A DNA stretch of 64,000 nt from Protopterus annectens. Lineage: Eukaryota > Chordata > Ceratodontiformes > Protopteridae. This document shows, one piece after another, positions 43,302-55,821 of this stretch. Below the pieces are notes generated by a model, which was not told the origin of the DNA, searched no databases, and was given only the letters and a program-made list of their open reading frames with translations. A program made the translations under genes and the position numbers. The DNA lies in the NCBI RefSeq assembly GCF_019279795.1, contig NC_056749.1, positions 579,853,006 through 579,917,005 on the forward strand, given 5' to 3'. Positions within the stretch are counted from its first letter, which is position 1, and the number at the start of each line of letters is the position of its first letter.

Positions 43302-45639
43302 TCTCCAGTGACTGTTCATGTCAGTGACTCCTATTTCACTGCCTCTTTTCCACCAGCATGGCACAAACTTGGAGGTAATTATATTTAGTAAAAGGACATG
43401 AGGTGTGAAGTCCACTGCATGGAGGAGTGAAAGCTTATTCTCCTTCACCAGGGCAGTGTACTTTTGATTTTTATTCTACAAAATTTGCATGAGCATTCCA
43501 TTATTGATATAAGACTCATTGAAAACTACAACCAGTATTTTATTTCCTTTGTTTACAATAATATAGTACATGCAATATTCTTCCATGGCAGCCAGCCTCT
43601 ATTATCTAACATTTTTCACTGTTCAGTCAAAGATTAGCAAAGGGTTACATCCCCTCATTTAACTGAGTGGGCCCCACACTACTTTCTCCTGTGAGCTCTG
43701 TACTCCAAAGACTGGAGTCCCTTGTCTGCTGTGATATGAATCTACTTTAAATATCATGTACATCTTCATAAAACTGAATGCAGTATCAGCATTCTGTTTT
43801 CACCATTTTGCACAGTCCACCGGTGTCTAGTGGTTAGTTTAATCCTATTTTCCTATAAAATTATTATTTTATGTGGAAACAAGACTACCGGAGTATGGAA
43901 CCTTTACATTTGACACTGTCTCCTTATTGGAGCTATGGCTCTCATTGGCAGTCCAGAGTGAAGTGCAATGGGGACAGAAGTTTTCCAGTCTCAGCTTCAG
44001 CACCTAAGAATATCAAAGTCATTAATTTTCAGTTTCAAAATTGCTGACACCTATGTACATCAGCATACCTATTTCCCCTTACAAAATAAAGATGTCCAGT
44101 TACAAAGGAGAATGAGTATGTCTTTTTATTTTTTGCATTACACTGTTGTAGTGGCTAACGGCTTCTGGCTGTTGTAGCAGCAAATTTAAACTGATAAAAC
44201 GGGGACTCAGGTAATACTTAAGGAATGCAACTTTGTGTATTCATTAAGTTTTACGCATTTCCAAGTGGTTATTTTCTGGCTTTGTCATTTTTAGACTAAG
44301 GTATGTGTGAGCCATTGTACCTGCTCTTTAAAAGAGAAAGGGCTACATCCCCTCTCTTATTGAGTGCCACAGATGCATCCTGCTTTGAGTCCTGCACTCT
44401 ACAGAATAAAATGCCTTGTTTGTTAGCTACTTTAGATCAGCAAGAGCGACATTATCTCACTTAGTGAGTACCTCCAATGCTTCCTACTCTGTGTCCTGCA
44501 TTCCAAAGAGTGGAATCCCTTGATTTCTGTGCGCTAAAACTAATTTAAAACAGCAAGGTTCCCCAGAAGCTATGGAATCTTTGAAGTATGTCTGAAGGTG
44601 TAAACTTTATTTTGTACCAAAGATGAACAGTGTGGAAAAAAGAACATTGTGCTTCATGCAGTTGTTTTTTAAACCTTCACCCACCAATCAGAGAAATAAT
44701 TTTTGAGACATGATTATTAGTAGGCACATAGGCAATTATTTCTGACCACAGCAATTACTTTCTGTTTTTGAAGCTTGGCTCTTAAGACAAAAGCCATACA
44801 CAGCAACTGACACAGATGTGAATGCTCTGCTATAGCTATATCCTGCACATGCATGTAAATTAATTGTTGCATGTTACCTGCAGGATAGCACTGTTTGCTT
44901 ACTTCTCACCCTATCTCTAGCCATCTCACTATCTTCTGTATTTACAGATACAAATTCCCATCCACATCCTCTTCTACTGTTGTGCAAGTTCCCCTCATCA
45001 ACCCATCAGATAATACTCATGATCAAAATCAATTCCCTATCATATATAACTAGAAAAAAGTGTATTAACTAGTGACTTTCTTTCTCATCTTGACCTCCAC
45101 AACTATTTACTATTTATTTCATTCTAAATTACAAGTAACAATAACTTATTCTTAACAAATTGTTATAATACTTACTTCCTGTACTAATAAACTGAGGGAC
45201 AACAATGGACAGTTGGCATAAACTGAAAAAGAAATTAAGATCTACAAGCAAGTAATGTAAATGATCTGCTTTTTAACCAACATAGTGGCCTGTACCAGAG
45301 GACATTTACCAGTATGGAACACCATTGTGAGAATGTTTGTCAGAGGAAAGAGACAAAGTTAAAGAATGACAAGAAGGATTACTTGGACAACACAACAAAC
45401 TCACCACCCTAGTTAAGTGAACACACAGCCAGTAGGGATGTCAGTGTAACCAACGACCCAACTACATATGAGGTGGGGAACAACGCAAATGTTGACACAC
45501 AAGATGATTTTTTTATCTAGTTCACCACAACTTAGGAGGTCCTTGAGACTGAGGAATAAACAGAGGCCCACCCCCACACACACACAGGATGTGGCATACA
45601 ACCAAGTGAGACAGTGAAAAGGACAATTGACCAGGAGAT
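43302..45639. other. No gene; contains three diverged copies of a ~110-bp local repeat
   Basis: Copies lie at about 43635-43755, 44336-44440 and 44455-44560. They share 'ctacatcccctc'-like and 'ccaaagantggantcccttg'-like strings. The rest is unassigned. Confidence 0.5.
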
Positions 45640-46670
45640 TTGAAAGGGGCAGAGGACAATGGGGGACATGGTAAATCCCAACACAATACTGTACTTGAGT
45701 TTCATGTTTTTAAGATTTTCAATTACAGTTACTTAAATATAACGAAGGAGTTGGGAGACCTATTGTCCAAAGGATTTAAATTTGCCCCATTCCACAGTTC
45801 ATCTATTACTGACACACTATCAGAGCTGAAACTCTTTATTAGGAAGTTTAACCTAAAGTTTTACTTCCAAGGTGATGAGGGACAAGTGACTTATAACAAT
45901 GAATTAACTAGGAAGAGTCAGTTCAACCCATCCCAAACAGCACCCCTCACTGCTTTTGAAAAATTATGTAAAAGGGACATTAGAGACATATACAATTTGA
46001 AGAAAACAGTTCCCACGTTTTAAACTTTGACAGTAAAGGAAAAGTAGCTTTTGGAAGAATTGAAACTCAATAACAACACACATATATAATGAGACTGGAA
46101 AAGGGTGGCAGTGCGGTAATTATGGAGTGTGTGTTTGTATTCTCAGAAAATGCTGCACTGATTAAATAAAGGTAATTTTTTTTACTCCTGTCTCCAAAAA
46201 CAAAGTGAATATTGTATATCATAGAATAAACACATGGCATAATGACTTATGCTGTGAGAATTACCTCAAAAAGAACAACCAGTATTAACCTAAAGATTGA
46301 TAAACTCTTGATACAAGGTATTTTTGGCATACTCAAGGTGCATAAATCATGAGTTGATCCACCACTGAAACCTATTGTAGTGATAGGAGGATTCAAGACA
46401 AAATCAATTGTTAAATATATAGATAATAGACTCAATTATTTTGATGATATTCGTGATGTACTAATAGAGTCCTGGCATTTTTCAAGACTATGGGCAAGAC
46501 AGTCTTCAATGCATGTTGTTATTTAGTTTTCTAGTAATTCCAAATGATGAGGGACTTACACTGGTTATTGGAAGCCTTGTCTGAACATTATCAGCTTCCT
46601 TTTAATGACATTAAAATGCTTACATCACTTATGGAATGAGCATTGACCAACAACGTGTTGTTTTTTTTGG
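45640..46670 (+). mobile_element. Penelope-like element RT fragment (N-terminal half)
   Basis: The open piece 45640-46023 contains LLSKGFKFAPFHSS and LKLFIRKFNLKFYF, the conserved opening of PLE polyproteins. Further blocks in broken frames are GIFGILKVHKS (about 46315), PLKPIVVIGGFKTKSIVKYI (about 46360-46420) and a DVxSLxxxxPNDEGL-like region (about 46500-46555), matching RT motifs in order. RT palm D-D is not recognisable. Confidence 0.65.
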
Positions 46671-46675
46671 CAGAG

Positions 46676-46975
46676 AGTATTACAATAGATTCATTACCCA
46701 GAGGCTCCCTTCACTCTGAAATAAAATCCCAGTCCAGGTTAGGCAGAGTCCCTCATTGACTCTCTTCAAGAGGAATCTTGATGAGTGGATGGGAGATCGT
46801 AGGTTTACCCCGGGTATCACTTCTGTGTCACTGTTAGACAGAGTCACAGTATACTAACCTCGAAAAAGGGCATAGCAAAATTAATTTAAAATGGGTGGCG
46901 GAAGCCAAACACACTCTGGCTAGGCTTATAAATGCCCTAGTGCAGATAGCCTAGTATGAACCTATGAACCTAAGA
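46676..46975 (+). mobile_element. CR1-like LINE 3' end
   Basis: The coding end reads YYNRFITQRLPSL and VRQSPSLTLFKRNLDEWMGD, then the 3' UTR with 'ggctaggcttataaatgccc', ending in two ATGAACCT units near 46962. This matches the 3' ends of the minus-strand copies at 54165, 55070 and 55825. Confidence 0.8.
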
Positions 46976-47052
46976 TGTTGACAGCTATGATGAGAACTGA
47001 ATTCACTAAATAGCAGCCATTTAAGTTTCAGTCTTCTTCTTTTTCTTAAAAC

Positions 47053-47130
47053 AGATGATTTGGCATAGTGGTATGTTGCTTTGACAATTTTGTACAGGGT
47101 CCTGGGTTCAATACTTGGCAGTGAAATGTA
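47053..47130 (+). mobile_element. tRNA-like SINE head (tRNA-Ala-like)
   Basis: TGGCATAGTGGTATG (A-box-like) and GGTCCTGGGTTCAATAC (B-box-like) lie at tRNA spacing. It cannot fold as an intact tRNA. A MITE fragment (47165-47290) follows. Confidence 0.4.
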
Positions 47131-47164
47131 TGGTGGTAACAGCATTTTATTATAGCAACTTTCC

Positions 47165-47290
47165 AACATTATATAAGCAATGTTTAAAATGTGTCCCTGT
47201 TTTTTGGTCTTTTGCCCCCCCCCCCCTAACTTTTGGCTTTTTCCAGATTTCTTGTGCTGCAAAGTTCAGAGATACAGCTGAGTGTCAAGT
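47165..47290. mobile_element. Fragment of the ACCTCTCAAC MITE family
   Basis: The stretch 'ttaaaatgtgtccctgtttt' to 'tttttccagatttcttgtgct' resembles 49075-49145 of the complete copy at 48629-49164. A C run (47217-47226) interrupts it. Confidence 0.5.
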
Positions 47291-47354
47291 AGATTTTTCA
47301 AGAAGCTGAGAGCTGCAGGGGAACAAAAGTTTAGTGCTGCTTATGCTGAGTCAG

Positions 47355-47440
47355 CTTGCATTGTTAATAGCATAACAGGTAGTGTACTTGCTTTTGATGC
47401 GGAAGGCTGTGGGTTCTACTGTTATCAGTTTGCCATCCAT
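47355..47440 (+). mobile_element. Second tRNA-like SINE head, tentative
   Basis: TAGCATAACAGGTAGTG and CTGTGGGTTCTACTG resemble A and B boxes at tRNA spacing. No clear SINE body or target duplication. Confidence 0.28.
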
Positions 47441-48267
47441 TCCCTATTGCAATATTATTAGCTTATCATTTTTTTTAATGCAACATAGGCTATTTATTCC
47501 TCAAGGGCAACAGTCACTTTATTTTTAGATGAAACAATGAAAAGTAAAGTTGTTTGCTAGCAGCAACCTCTTCATTAGTTACAGATTTCTTTAATGTGGA
47601 ATTATTTAGGTGACTTTTACTTCTTCAGAGATAGTGCATATTTACTGATACTGGTGGACTGTAGAAGTTTGAGTAGAATTTTATGAAAGAAATGTTCTGA
47701 ACTGGGCTGTTTTGTCATTATTGGTGCATGCATTTTGTTTCATTGTTTACTGGAAAAATGTTCAAAACAACAAATTTAAAATGCCATCTAGCAACTGTAC
47801 TATACTGTACAAGGAATATCATTTAATACAATCAGGAAGGTATATCAAAGAGCACGAGTATGTTTCGTGTGTAATGGGCCTATGATTTGAAAACAGCCCA
47901 AAGTTAATCTTTATCTGCCACTGGCAAAATGCATTTTCTTTGAATGTGGGTATCAGTGCTGTTTCAATGAATGTGAGTTTCAAGGGCAAAGAAGTTTTAA
48001 TGCTAATAAGTCTGTTTTCTTTGTGAGATTGCATCGCTTTGTTTAGCAGAAGTTTTAGTGTTTGTGCTGTAAAATGCAAAATAAAACTTTCAAATGAAGT
48101 CCAAATCATTGCAGAAGTAAAGCAGTATGCACATTAGTGTTTATGGTAAATGGAGTGAAATAGCCAAGTAATGGTTCATTGGAATGTTTGCAGGGGGGGA
48201 GGCTCCATTCAACCATGATTTTGTGAGGGGGAAGGGCGGCAAACTCAAAGACAGCCCACAGCTGAAC
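47441..48267. other. No recognised feature
   Basis: AT-rich; nothing I can support. Confidence 0.45.
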
Positions 48268-48560
48268 TATACCTCTCAACTGTCCAGATTTTCACAGAAT
48301 GAATAGATTTTTGCTTCTTATTTTTGGTTTGTTCCTCATAAAATGTGTGGTTTTCTGGCAAATAATTTAGAAATTAAGTCACTAAATAATGACATACACT
48401 GAGTTTCAGACTTCATAACCTTCAGAAAAATGCATGATAAAGCAAGACCTGTTATTCTATCAACTGTCTCAGTTTATACAACAATTTTTAGTACTGTTTA
48501 TATGTTCCCCCAATATATTTGGCCTTGTCCAGATTTCCTGCATTAACAGGTTAAGAGGTA
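48268..48560. mobile_element. MITE with ACCTCTCAAC terminal inverted repeats, copy A
   Basis: It starts TACCTCTCAACTGTCCAGAT and ends GGTTAAGAGGTA. The interior ('gacatacactgagtttcaga') matches copy B. Right of it, 'aacaggttgagaggtacatgcaaataa' is repeated at 48577-48603, a small duplication of the element's end. No coding capacity. Confidence 0.65.
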
Positions 48561-48628
48561 CATGCAAATAAATAACAGGTTGAGAGGTACATGCAAATAA
48601 ATTGCTTTATAGAATTAGGCATATCCAA

Positions 48629-49164
48629 ACCTCTCAACTGTCCCCAATTTTGGCTCAAAATGTTGCTCTTCCCCTAATAATCCCACCGCAAAATGGCACT
48701 TTTGGAAGAAAAAGTGGATGGTTTACAATTAAGAAATAACTGTAATAATCTGGAGTTATAGATTACTTTTATTTCAGAAATGCAAGTAGATTCTTTTATT
48801 TTGTCAGCTGCTCAAGTTAGCAGTACTAATATTAAAAAAGTGTCCCTTCTTTGACAGGTACCCAGCTGTATTGTGTGGCTATTTTATATTTTTGCATCAC
48901 ATTTTTGGTCCATTTTTCATAAAATTGTGTTTTTTGCAAATTAGTGGCAAATCATTAAAGACTGAAGTTAGAAAATAATGACAGACATTTGAGTTTCAGA
49001 TTTCATACCCTTCAGAAAAATCCATACTAATGCAAGACCTATTGTTCTATTATCTTTCTAAGTTTATAAGAGCAATATTTAAAAAGTGTCCTTATTTTTG
49101 GGCCTTTGTCCCACTTTTATGTACGGCTTTGTCCAGATTTCTTGCTCTGAGGTTGAGAGGTATG
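48629..49164. mobile_element. MITE with ACCTCTCAAC terminal inverted repeats, copy B
   Basis: It starts AACCTCTCAACTGTCC and ends GGTTGAGAGGTATG. The interior shares 'ttcagaaaaatccatactaa' (49012) with copy A. It is longer than copies A and C, perhaps composite (a second tract near 48840). Confidence 0.65.
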
Positions 49165-50439
49165 AAAAATGTGTCAGGGCCATCACAGTCAGCCAGAGAC
49201 ATTTCAAATTGTGACATACTTGTTGCACCCCACTCTCCCATGTAGTGACTCTGGAGGTGTCCAAGCAAGGCAAGGAGCAGTTATGCAATGTAAATGTGCA
49301 GAGTATCCCCCCATCCAAGGTAGACACAAGCACTACTTTTATACTGTCCTTGATTTTGCAGAATGTTCTGGTTTCTGTCATATTTTCATACTGTTGATTT
49401 ATACTTATTATTACTCAGAAAGTGCCTGTTGCTCTGTATTTAAGTAGCAATGCTTCAATGACCATCAGGTAAGTTTGTCTGAGATTGTAAGATGCAAGCA
49501 AACTTTAATAAGCATACTGTTAAAGAATTGCCAACATTTAAAGCCTTTCTGTTGTTGCCATGCAGAGAATACTTACATAACTAGATAATTTATAAGTCTT
49601 GGGTACTGAAATGCATATGACCGTATTTGTAATAAAGGACAGGATTACATTATTTTAAGAAGCTCATTACAATTGTTGGAGACTTGCAGTCATCTTTGCA
49701 GGCTTTACCTGTAAACCAAACAGAATGCCAATCTATCATGTGTGGTCCATTACCTGTACAATAATCCTTAAAGCAATGTATCTTGAGCTTGTTTCTTGTT
49801 TGCATTTTATTTTTTACTTTGATCATATTTTCCCCATGAAACAAGTAGATAGTTGTTGTCAGGCGGCAGGTCTTTTTTGGATAAGAAACATTTTTACAAG
49901 TGGGGGTATCACAGAAATTGCTACTTTCAGCATGTTACTTGGTACTTTAATAAAGCTGAATATAAATTATAATTAGAACTGCAGTGCAAGGAGAAGTGGT
50001 TTGAGTTGAGTGCTGCTTGTTTTTCTTATACTTGATTTTGACTGGCATTCCAGTAATGTATTTAAAAAATAATTTATTTTTTCATGCCTCACAACCTTTT
50101 TGTTTCCATCTAGATATTAAGTAAGCTGTCATGCAGCCAATGCATTGAAATATTTTTTTCTTCTACACTTTATTTTGTCTTGATTGGACTCTCATAATGA
50201 TGGTTTGGCACCCAGGGCAGCGTATTTAATTAAAGTTTCAGTTTTTGTGGTTTTGAGCATAGCTCCTCCCCTTCCTAGTTGGCTGCACCCCTTCCCATTG
50301 GCCTCACCCATTCAGTTGTCTCCTGCAGCCCCCCTTTGATTTGAAGTCACCAGCCACCACTGGTTTCAAGAGTGATCTCAAATTATAGTGATTTTACTAA
50401 AGAAAGTAGCACTACCAAAGTGTTGTTTTTGTAGAGAAA
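49165..50439. other. No recognised feature
   Basis: Short frames only; no domain, tRNA or named repeat. Confidence 0.45.
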
Positions 50440-51260
50440 TTATCCTTTAAATATGCTGGAGAAACTAGCATCAGAGATCACAGACAGAAGGTATGTTAAG
50501 TTTTATCCCCTTATCAAATTTCCTGAGGCCAGTTTGGATAAGGAGTTTATTACAATGGATCACAGTACCTCAATGGTATTAATATATGACAGTAAAGCAC
50601 AAGGAATAAGGCAAATTTTAGATAGAAATTTAACTGGAGTCTTTGATGCTTTTGGTCTTGGAGACAAGCTAGGTAGCAAGCCCAGCCCTGTTTTGTTTAC
50701 AAAAAAAGGTAAGAATTTGAAGTGACAATTTGAATCCAATAGTTATACAACTGGAAGAGAAAAAGATCCCACTTGGGGTGAGAAAAATATCCCTTTTGGG
50801 GTATTCAAATCTAATTATTGATCACAATGCCATTTTATTAGCATTACAATTAATATTAAGATAGCTGACCACCCTAGAACTATTACCAGAAATGGCAATC
50901 ACAACTGTGGTGCTGTAGGGGTGGTATATGTAGCTACATGCCTTTCCTGCTCAGCATTTTACATTTGTAAGACTGTAAAAAGCACTTGGATATTGGATTT
51001 ACCAACATTCCCGTGCTATTAAAAGAAAGAACATAAACAATGCATTAGCCAAACATTCTGAGTTGTGTCAACTTTAACAAATTGTTACTTTTTTCTGGAA
51101 ATATTTCAATGTAATGTCGGGGGTTGGAAAGCTTATTTACAATTTAACGAACTGCATTGGCAGATCCTTTTGAATGCCACTCACACCCCAAGGTTTAAAA
51201 CAGAAGGTACCCATTAATAGTGTTGTGACACTTAGAGCAGATAAACCTTGAATAAAATTA
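50440..51260 (+). mobile_element. Penelope-like element C-terminal fragment
   Basis: The piece at 50453-50725 ends in PSPVLFTKKGKNLK, as in the segment between RT and endonuclease of PLEs. Then comes GVVYVATCLSCSAFYICKTV (about 50920-50980), a GIY-YIG start with the second Tyr in FYIC. Stops break it. Confidence 0.6.
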
Positions 51261-51288
51261 CACTAAGTGTATAAATACACTTTTAAGC

Positions 51289-51290
<2 letters not shown>

Positions 51291-51357
<67 letters not shown>
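51291..51357. repeat. (TA)n-(TG)n compound microsatellite
   Basis: TA run 51293-51332 followed by TG run 51333-51357. Confidence 0.95.
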
Positions 51358-52605
51358 TCTGAATTAATGTATTTAGTGTATTACAATGAGTTTAATTAGT
51401 AGAAAGTTAAAAGCAAAGAATCTCAAGTGATTGTGATTTTTTTTATGCAGTAACATTTATTTTAATTTATGTAATTTACAAGTAATTGACTGGTCAGTTT
51501 GTGAATGAATATTCATTTTAAGATTATTTAACTTATTCTTTCCAATGGAGCTCTGTACATCTGCACTGTAACATCCAAAGGGCGGAGTCCAAGCTTTTTG
51601 ATAAAATAAAATTATGTCCAAACATTTCAAACAAATGTTCATATTTCTGGAATCATAGGGCTTACTAAAGAAGTGTAAATGGCAAATTCTTCAGCATAAA
51701 ATTATTTTGTAGTGAAGTATTCTTTAGGTTCTATGTCTTCAACTCCATTTTGTAAGTCACAGTAACCACAGTAACTATTACATTTGTAATATTTTGTAAA
51801 CAACTTACGATATTCCAGCAACTTCTCAAGTCGCATACAGACTGTCATCAGCATTTTGTTCAACCAGCAGAGAGCTTTCATATCAGGCTAAGCTTTTCTT
51901 TCTCTGCTACTTGATTGCTGAGATACTTAGAAAAAAACGTGAAATTTATGACAATATAAATATTATATGAACAGCAATTAATATATTTTTACCTGCACTA
52001 GGCAAAGATCAAATATCAGTAAAATTGTGTTTGTCATTCTGTAAGCATTAAGATGGTATCCTTTAATACCCTGTATGCATATTGATTTTGGAATCATCAA
52101 CACAAGTATGAGAAAGCAATAATTGATGCCTAGAAGTGTCAGTAGGATGTAACTGCAGGAACACCTGGGGGCGTCACTCAGCTGTAGAAGTTACATCATA
52201 CTATTCTATGGAAGTTCTATAGTTACCTCGAACAAAACTGCTCATGTTTTTGTCAATTAAACTTACCTGACTGGGAAGAAGTGCATCTCTTTATTTTGTT
52301 TTTTTTTTGTTTGGTAGCCAGAATAGAAAAACCTTTACTTTGGTAGGTTCTAGTCAAATTATATTATAACCAACCCAGTGAATGAGGCAAAGTACTTCTA
52401 TTTGTCATCTGTTTCCCTTGATTGTTGACCAATCCATTCCTTCTAAACTGATTAGCACCTCTCTAGCAAGTTACTTATGTTCTTGCCCCAACGGACTAAA
52501 AATAGCACCATCCTCTAGGTATACAAAATCATATATTATCCTGCCCCTGCTAGGATGCAATTCATCAGACTTTAAAGTTGTTAGGACATTCTTCACCTGA
52601 AAATG
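51358..52605. other. No recognised feature
   Basis: AT-rich sequence with short frames; nothing supported. Confidence 0.45.
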
Positions 52606-52911
52606 CATTTACCTCTCAACCTCTTAGAGGAAAAAATCTGGACAAAAGCATAAAATCACGGGGGGACAAATAGTGACAGATTTTAAATATTGCTCTTACA
52701 AACTTAGAACGTTGATAGAATAATAGGTTTTGCAGTAGCATGGGTTTTCTGAAGGATGTGGAGTGTTAAACCCAGATGTCTGTCATTATTTAATAACTTC
52801 AATCCTCAGCTACTTGCCAGAAAAGTACAGATTTTAGGAGGCACACACCAAAAATATGAAGCATAAATCTGGACATTCTGCGAAAATCTGTACAGTTGAG
52901 AGGTATGTGGG
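52606..52911. mobile_element. MITE with ACCTCTCAAC terminal inverted repeats, copy C (reversed)
   Basis: Begins ACCTCTCAACCTC and ends 'tctgtacagttgagaggtat'. The interior aligns with copy A in reverse complement ('aaatctggacaaaagcataa'). It borders, and probably interrupts, the Gmr1-like fragment at 52920-54130. Confidence 0.65.
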
Positions 52912-52919
52912 TATCAAAT

Positions 52920-54130
52920 GCTGAGCTCCCTTGTAGTCGATATTAAGGGTACCTCTCAGTAAACCTTAGGTCAATAGTGGTCAAATATTTTGCCCACCCT
53001 GCTGCTTTAAAGTTTTGTCTTTCCTGGACATGGGGATGCATCTGATTCTGTGTGGCAGTTTAGTTATACAGTCAGCACAGAACATAATCTTCCAATCTTG
53101 TTTTGGCACTAACACCACTGATGAGTCCCAGGGATTATTGGGTTCCTGGAAAACACACAGATTTATCATTTACTGCAGTTCTTTTTATTCAGTTTATTTG
53201 ACTTGCTCAGGCACCATCTTAGGACTCTTTTTGATAGGCCATTTGGTTGTCTGTGTCTATGTGGTGCTCTACAAGTTAGGTATGCCCTGGCTTAGCAGTG
53301 AATATTTCTCTAAACTCATGTCACACATCTCAGATTTCTTGAATCTGTGTAGGGGATGGCTGCAATAACAATTGTACTTCACCAACTGAGGTATCAGTAA
53401 GAGTATTAATGAGGAGATCTACCAGCACATCCTCTATAACTCAACGCATATACTAAGTATTAAAGTATCTCTCTCTCTATCATGGTTGGAGCTCATTGTT
53501 TGACAAGATAGAGTTTTAAGTTTTTGCCTTCATCCTGCCAGCTTCACCACATGAAGATCAGCTACCTTTTTCACCACAATGACAAGTCTGTCATGTGCTG
53601 CCTCCAGCTTACTCAAATGAACAGAAATGAGCTCCTTTTTGCAAGTTTTATGCCTAAATGATCACAAAAAGTAATAACATGGGCTATGGTTAGAAACACC
53701 CCATATTAGGCACTTGTACTACTCTATCTCATCTCCTTCTAGTGTTCCTTTATGAGTCTACTCCTTGGAATAATCCATTATTCCGCGATACAGATTCTTT
53801 TTACCTTGGGAAAATAGGTGCATTCTTGGCTACCACCCTCAAGTTCTGTAAGGTGAGATCTGAGAATTGTGCTTGTCTCAACTGTCTCTTTGTGATCCTT
53901 CCTATTTCCTATTCTAAAAGAAGTCTAGTATTTTTCAGCAGCTGAGTAGCAAATACAAATGCAGTGCTACCAGCCGTTTTTTTCTAAAGTAACCCCTTTT
54001 AGAGAAATTCCAGTAATTTCTGATAACTAAGGCTTGGGTTCAGGCAACCTGCTACTAACTATAACTTTTTGTGAGGTAGCCACATCACCAGCTGCTATTG
54101 GAAGTGTGACACTGGCTGGTTCTTCTTCTT
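52920..54130 (-). pseudogene. Second Gmr1-like fragment: protease end, integrase ends, RT start
   Basis: Minus strand. 'agctggtgatgtggctacctca' (about 54090) matches 3068-3090 of the first copy. A zinc-region remnant (DHLGIKLAKR, about 53650) matches the first copy's GHMDIKHTKR. The integrase core is missing. Then comes an RT opening: EIFTAKPGHT and EHHIDT (about 53310-53250), then EPNNPWDSSVVLVPKQDWKI (53145-53086). RT therefore lies downstream of integrase. All frames are broken. Confidence 0.7.
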
Positions 54131-54144
54131 ACATATCTGTCCCC

Positions 54145-54775
54145 AGACCAGGATGCATAGGTTCATAGGTGTGTAACTGGCTACCGACCACTAGGTCCTT
54201 TATAAGCCCAGCTATGCAACCCAAATGTGTGCCACAAGTTGTATGTTTTAGAGTTTTATACAAGGGGTGATGGTTGGTTCTGACATGATTTACTGATGGC
54301 CTCTGTCCATCAGAAACATAGCCACCAGACCAGGAGATAATTTCAAATTTATATCCAATAGTCCAAGTTATGCTTAAATAGGGTTAAGGAGGGACTTTGA
54401 TTCACATGGATGGGGAGCCTATTCCAGTGAACGCGAATTCTCTGAGATACATATCCATCTCTCCAACATGTCCTATTTATGTTGCAAGCAACATTTAGGT
54501 CTTTAGATCTAGGAGTTCTGATGCTGTTTGTTTTACAGATATGCAAAAGGTTCATCAGAGCAGGGTCCAGAGATGTCTTGTATTCCAGCCATAGTCCGTC
54601 TCTCAGTAGTCTGTAGGAGACTGAGCATAAAATTAGAACTTTGAAGGGGATCCATATAGGGCATTGTATTTATGCCCTGTATTCTTTTTATAAGGAATCT
54701 TTGTAAATATTCCAGTTCATGCATGTAGATAAGTATTGCATCCTTAAAGTCATTATCTGTTTGAACATCTTCTGG
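54145..54775 (-). mobile_element. CR1-like LINE 3' end, copy a
   Basis: Minus-strand coding end: YLQRFLIKRIQGINTMPYMD (54710-54650) and DLNVACNINRTCWRDGYVSQ, WNRLPIHVNQSPSLTLFKHN (54500-54370). The 3' UTR ends near 54165 in 'acctatgaacctatg'. About 600 bp, 5' truncated. Confidence 0.82.
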
Positions 54776-54894
54776 GATATCATCACACTTGTCAACTGTT
54801 TTACTCCTTACCCCTTTTCCTAGTTGAAATGAACACTGGCCAATGGCACCTAGAATGGTGCCTAAATGGAGTGAGCTTTTTGCTTTCTTTGCTT

Positions 54895-55060
54895 TATTTT
54901 GCCTTTGTTTTCTGGGCTTGTTCTACTGGGTTTAGTTAAATAACCTTTTTCAGTGGAGGCCCTTAGAGGAAAAACTACAAAATATTACAAATATTTTAAA
55001 ACAGACATTCAGTAATATCCATGAACAGACATCAAGTAGTATACATTAACAACTGGACGT
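54895..55060 (-). mobile_element. L2-type 3' tail fragment
   Basis: 'gggcctccactgaaaaaggt' on the minus strand (about 54974-54948) matches the shared L2/SINE tail. Too short to assign to LINE or SINE. Confidence 0.45.
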
Positions 55061-55064
55061 CTAT

Positions 55065-55795
55065 TTAGGTTCATATGTATATACTAGGCTAATGATCACC
55101 AGAGCCTTTATAAGCCTAGCCATGCAATCCATTTCAACTGTGTCCCTATGTATCATGGTTTTTTATTAGGAGGGAGTATGTTAGTTAAAAAGTTTCTAGA
55201 GGTTATGTGGGGGGGGGGTATGTTAATTTGGGCATTATTGTTTGCATCTTTCTATCTGAGACATGGGGCCCAAACCCAGGCTATATTTTTGATTTCCCAT
55301 CCATCCATTTTTCAAGATTATACTTAAATAGGGTTAGGGGTGAACTCTGCTTTATGTGGATGGAGAGCCTCTTCCAGAGCATGGGGATCCTATGAGGCAC
55401 ATATCTGTCTTACCACCATGTCTTATTTATGTCCTAAGCAAAATTTAAATCCTTGGATCTAGCAGTTCTGATGCTGCTCATTTTACAGATGTACAAAAGA
55501 TCCTTGAGAGCTGGATCCAAGGATGTGTTGTATGCCAGGCAAAGATCGCCTCTCAGTAACTTGTAGGAGACAGAGTATAGAGATAGGGATTGAAGCTGAT
55601 CTGTACAGGAGAATGTGTTTATACCCTGAATTCTCCTGGTAAGGAACCTTTGTGGGCATTCTGTTGCATATGTCTGGACATGTAAATGATGAAGGGGCAT
55701 TATCCTCAATGGTGGGTCTAATAAAGGCCAAATAAAATGGCACTATGATTTGCTTGGACCTGTATCCCATGCTCTTACTTATAAGTTGGGCAACA
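55065..55795 (-). mobile_element. CR1-like LINE 3' end, copy b
   Basis: Coding end in frames 55770-55434, with a LTRRIQGINTFSCTDQLQSL block and CKMSSIRTARSKDLNFA, homologous to copies a and c. The 3' end near 55070 reads 'agcctagtatatacatatga'. Confidence 0.8.
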
Positions 55796-55821
55796 TGGAA
55801 TGATTTTCTTACTACTTTAGA

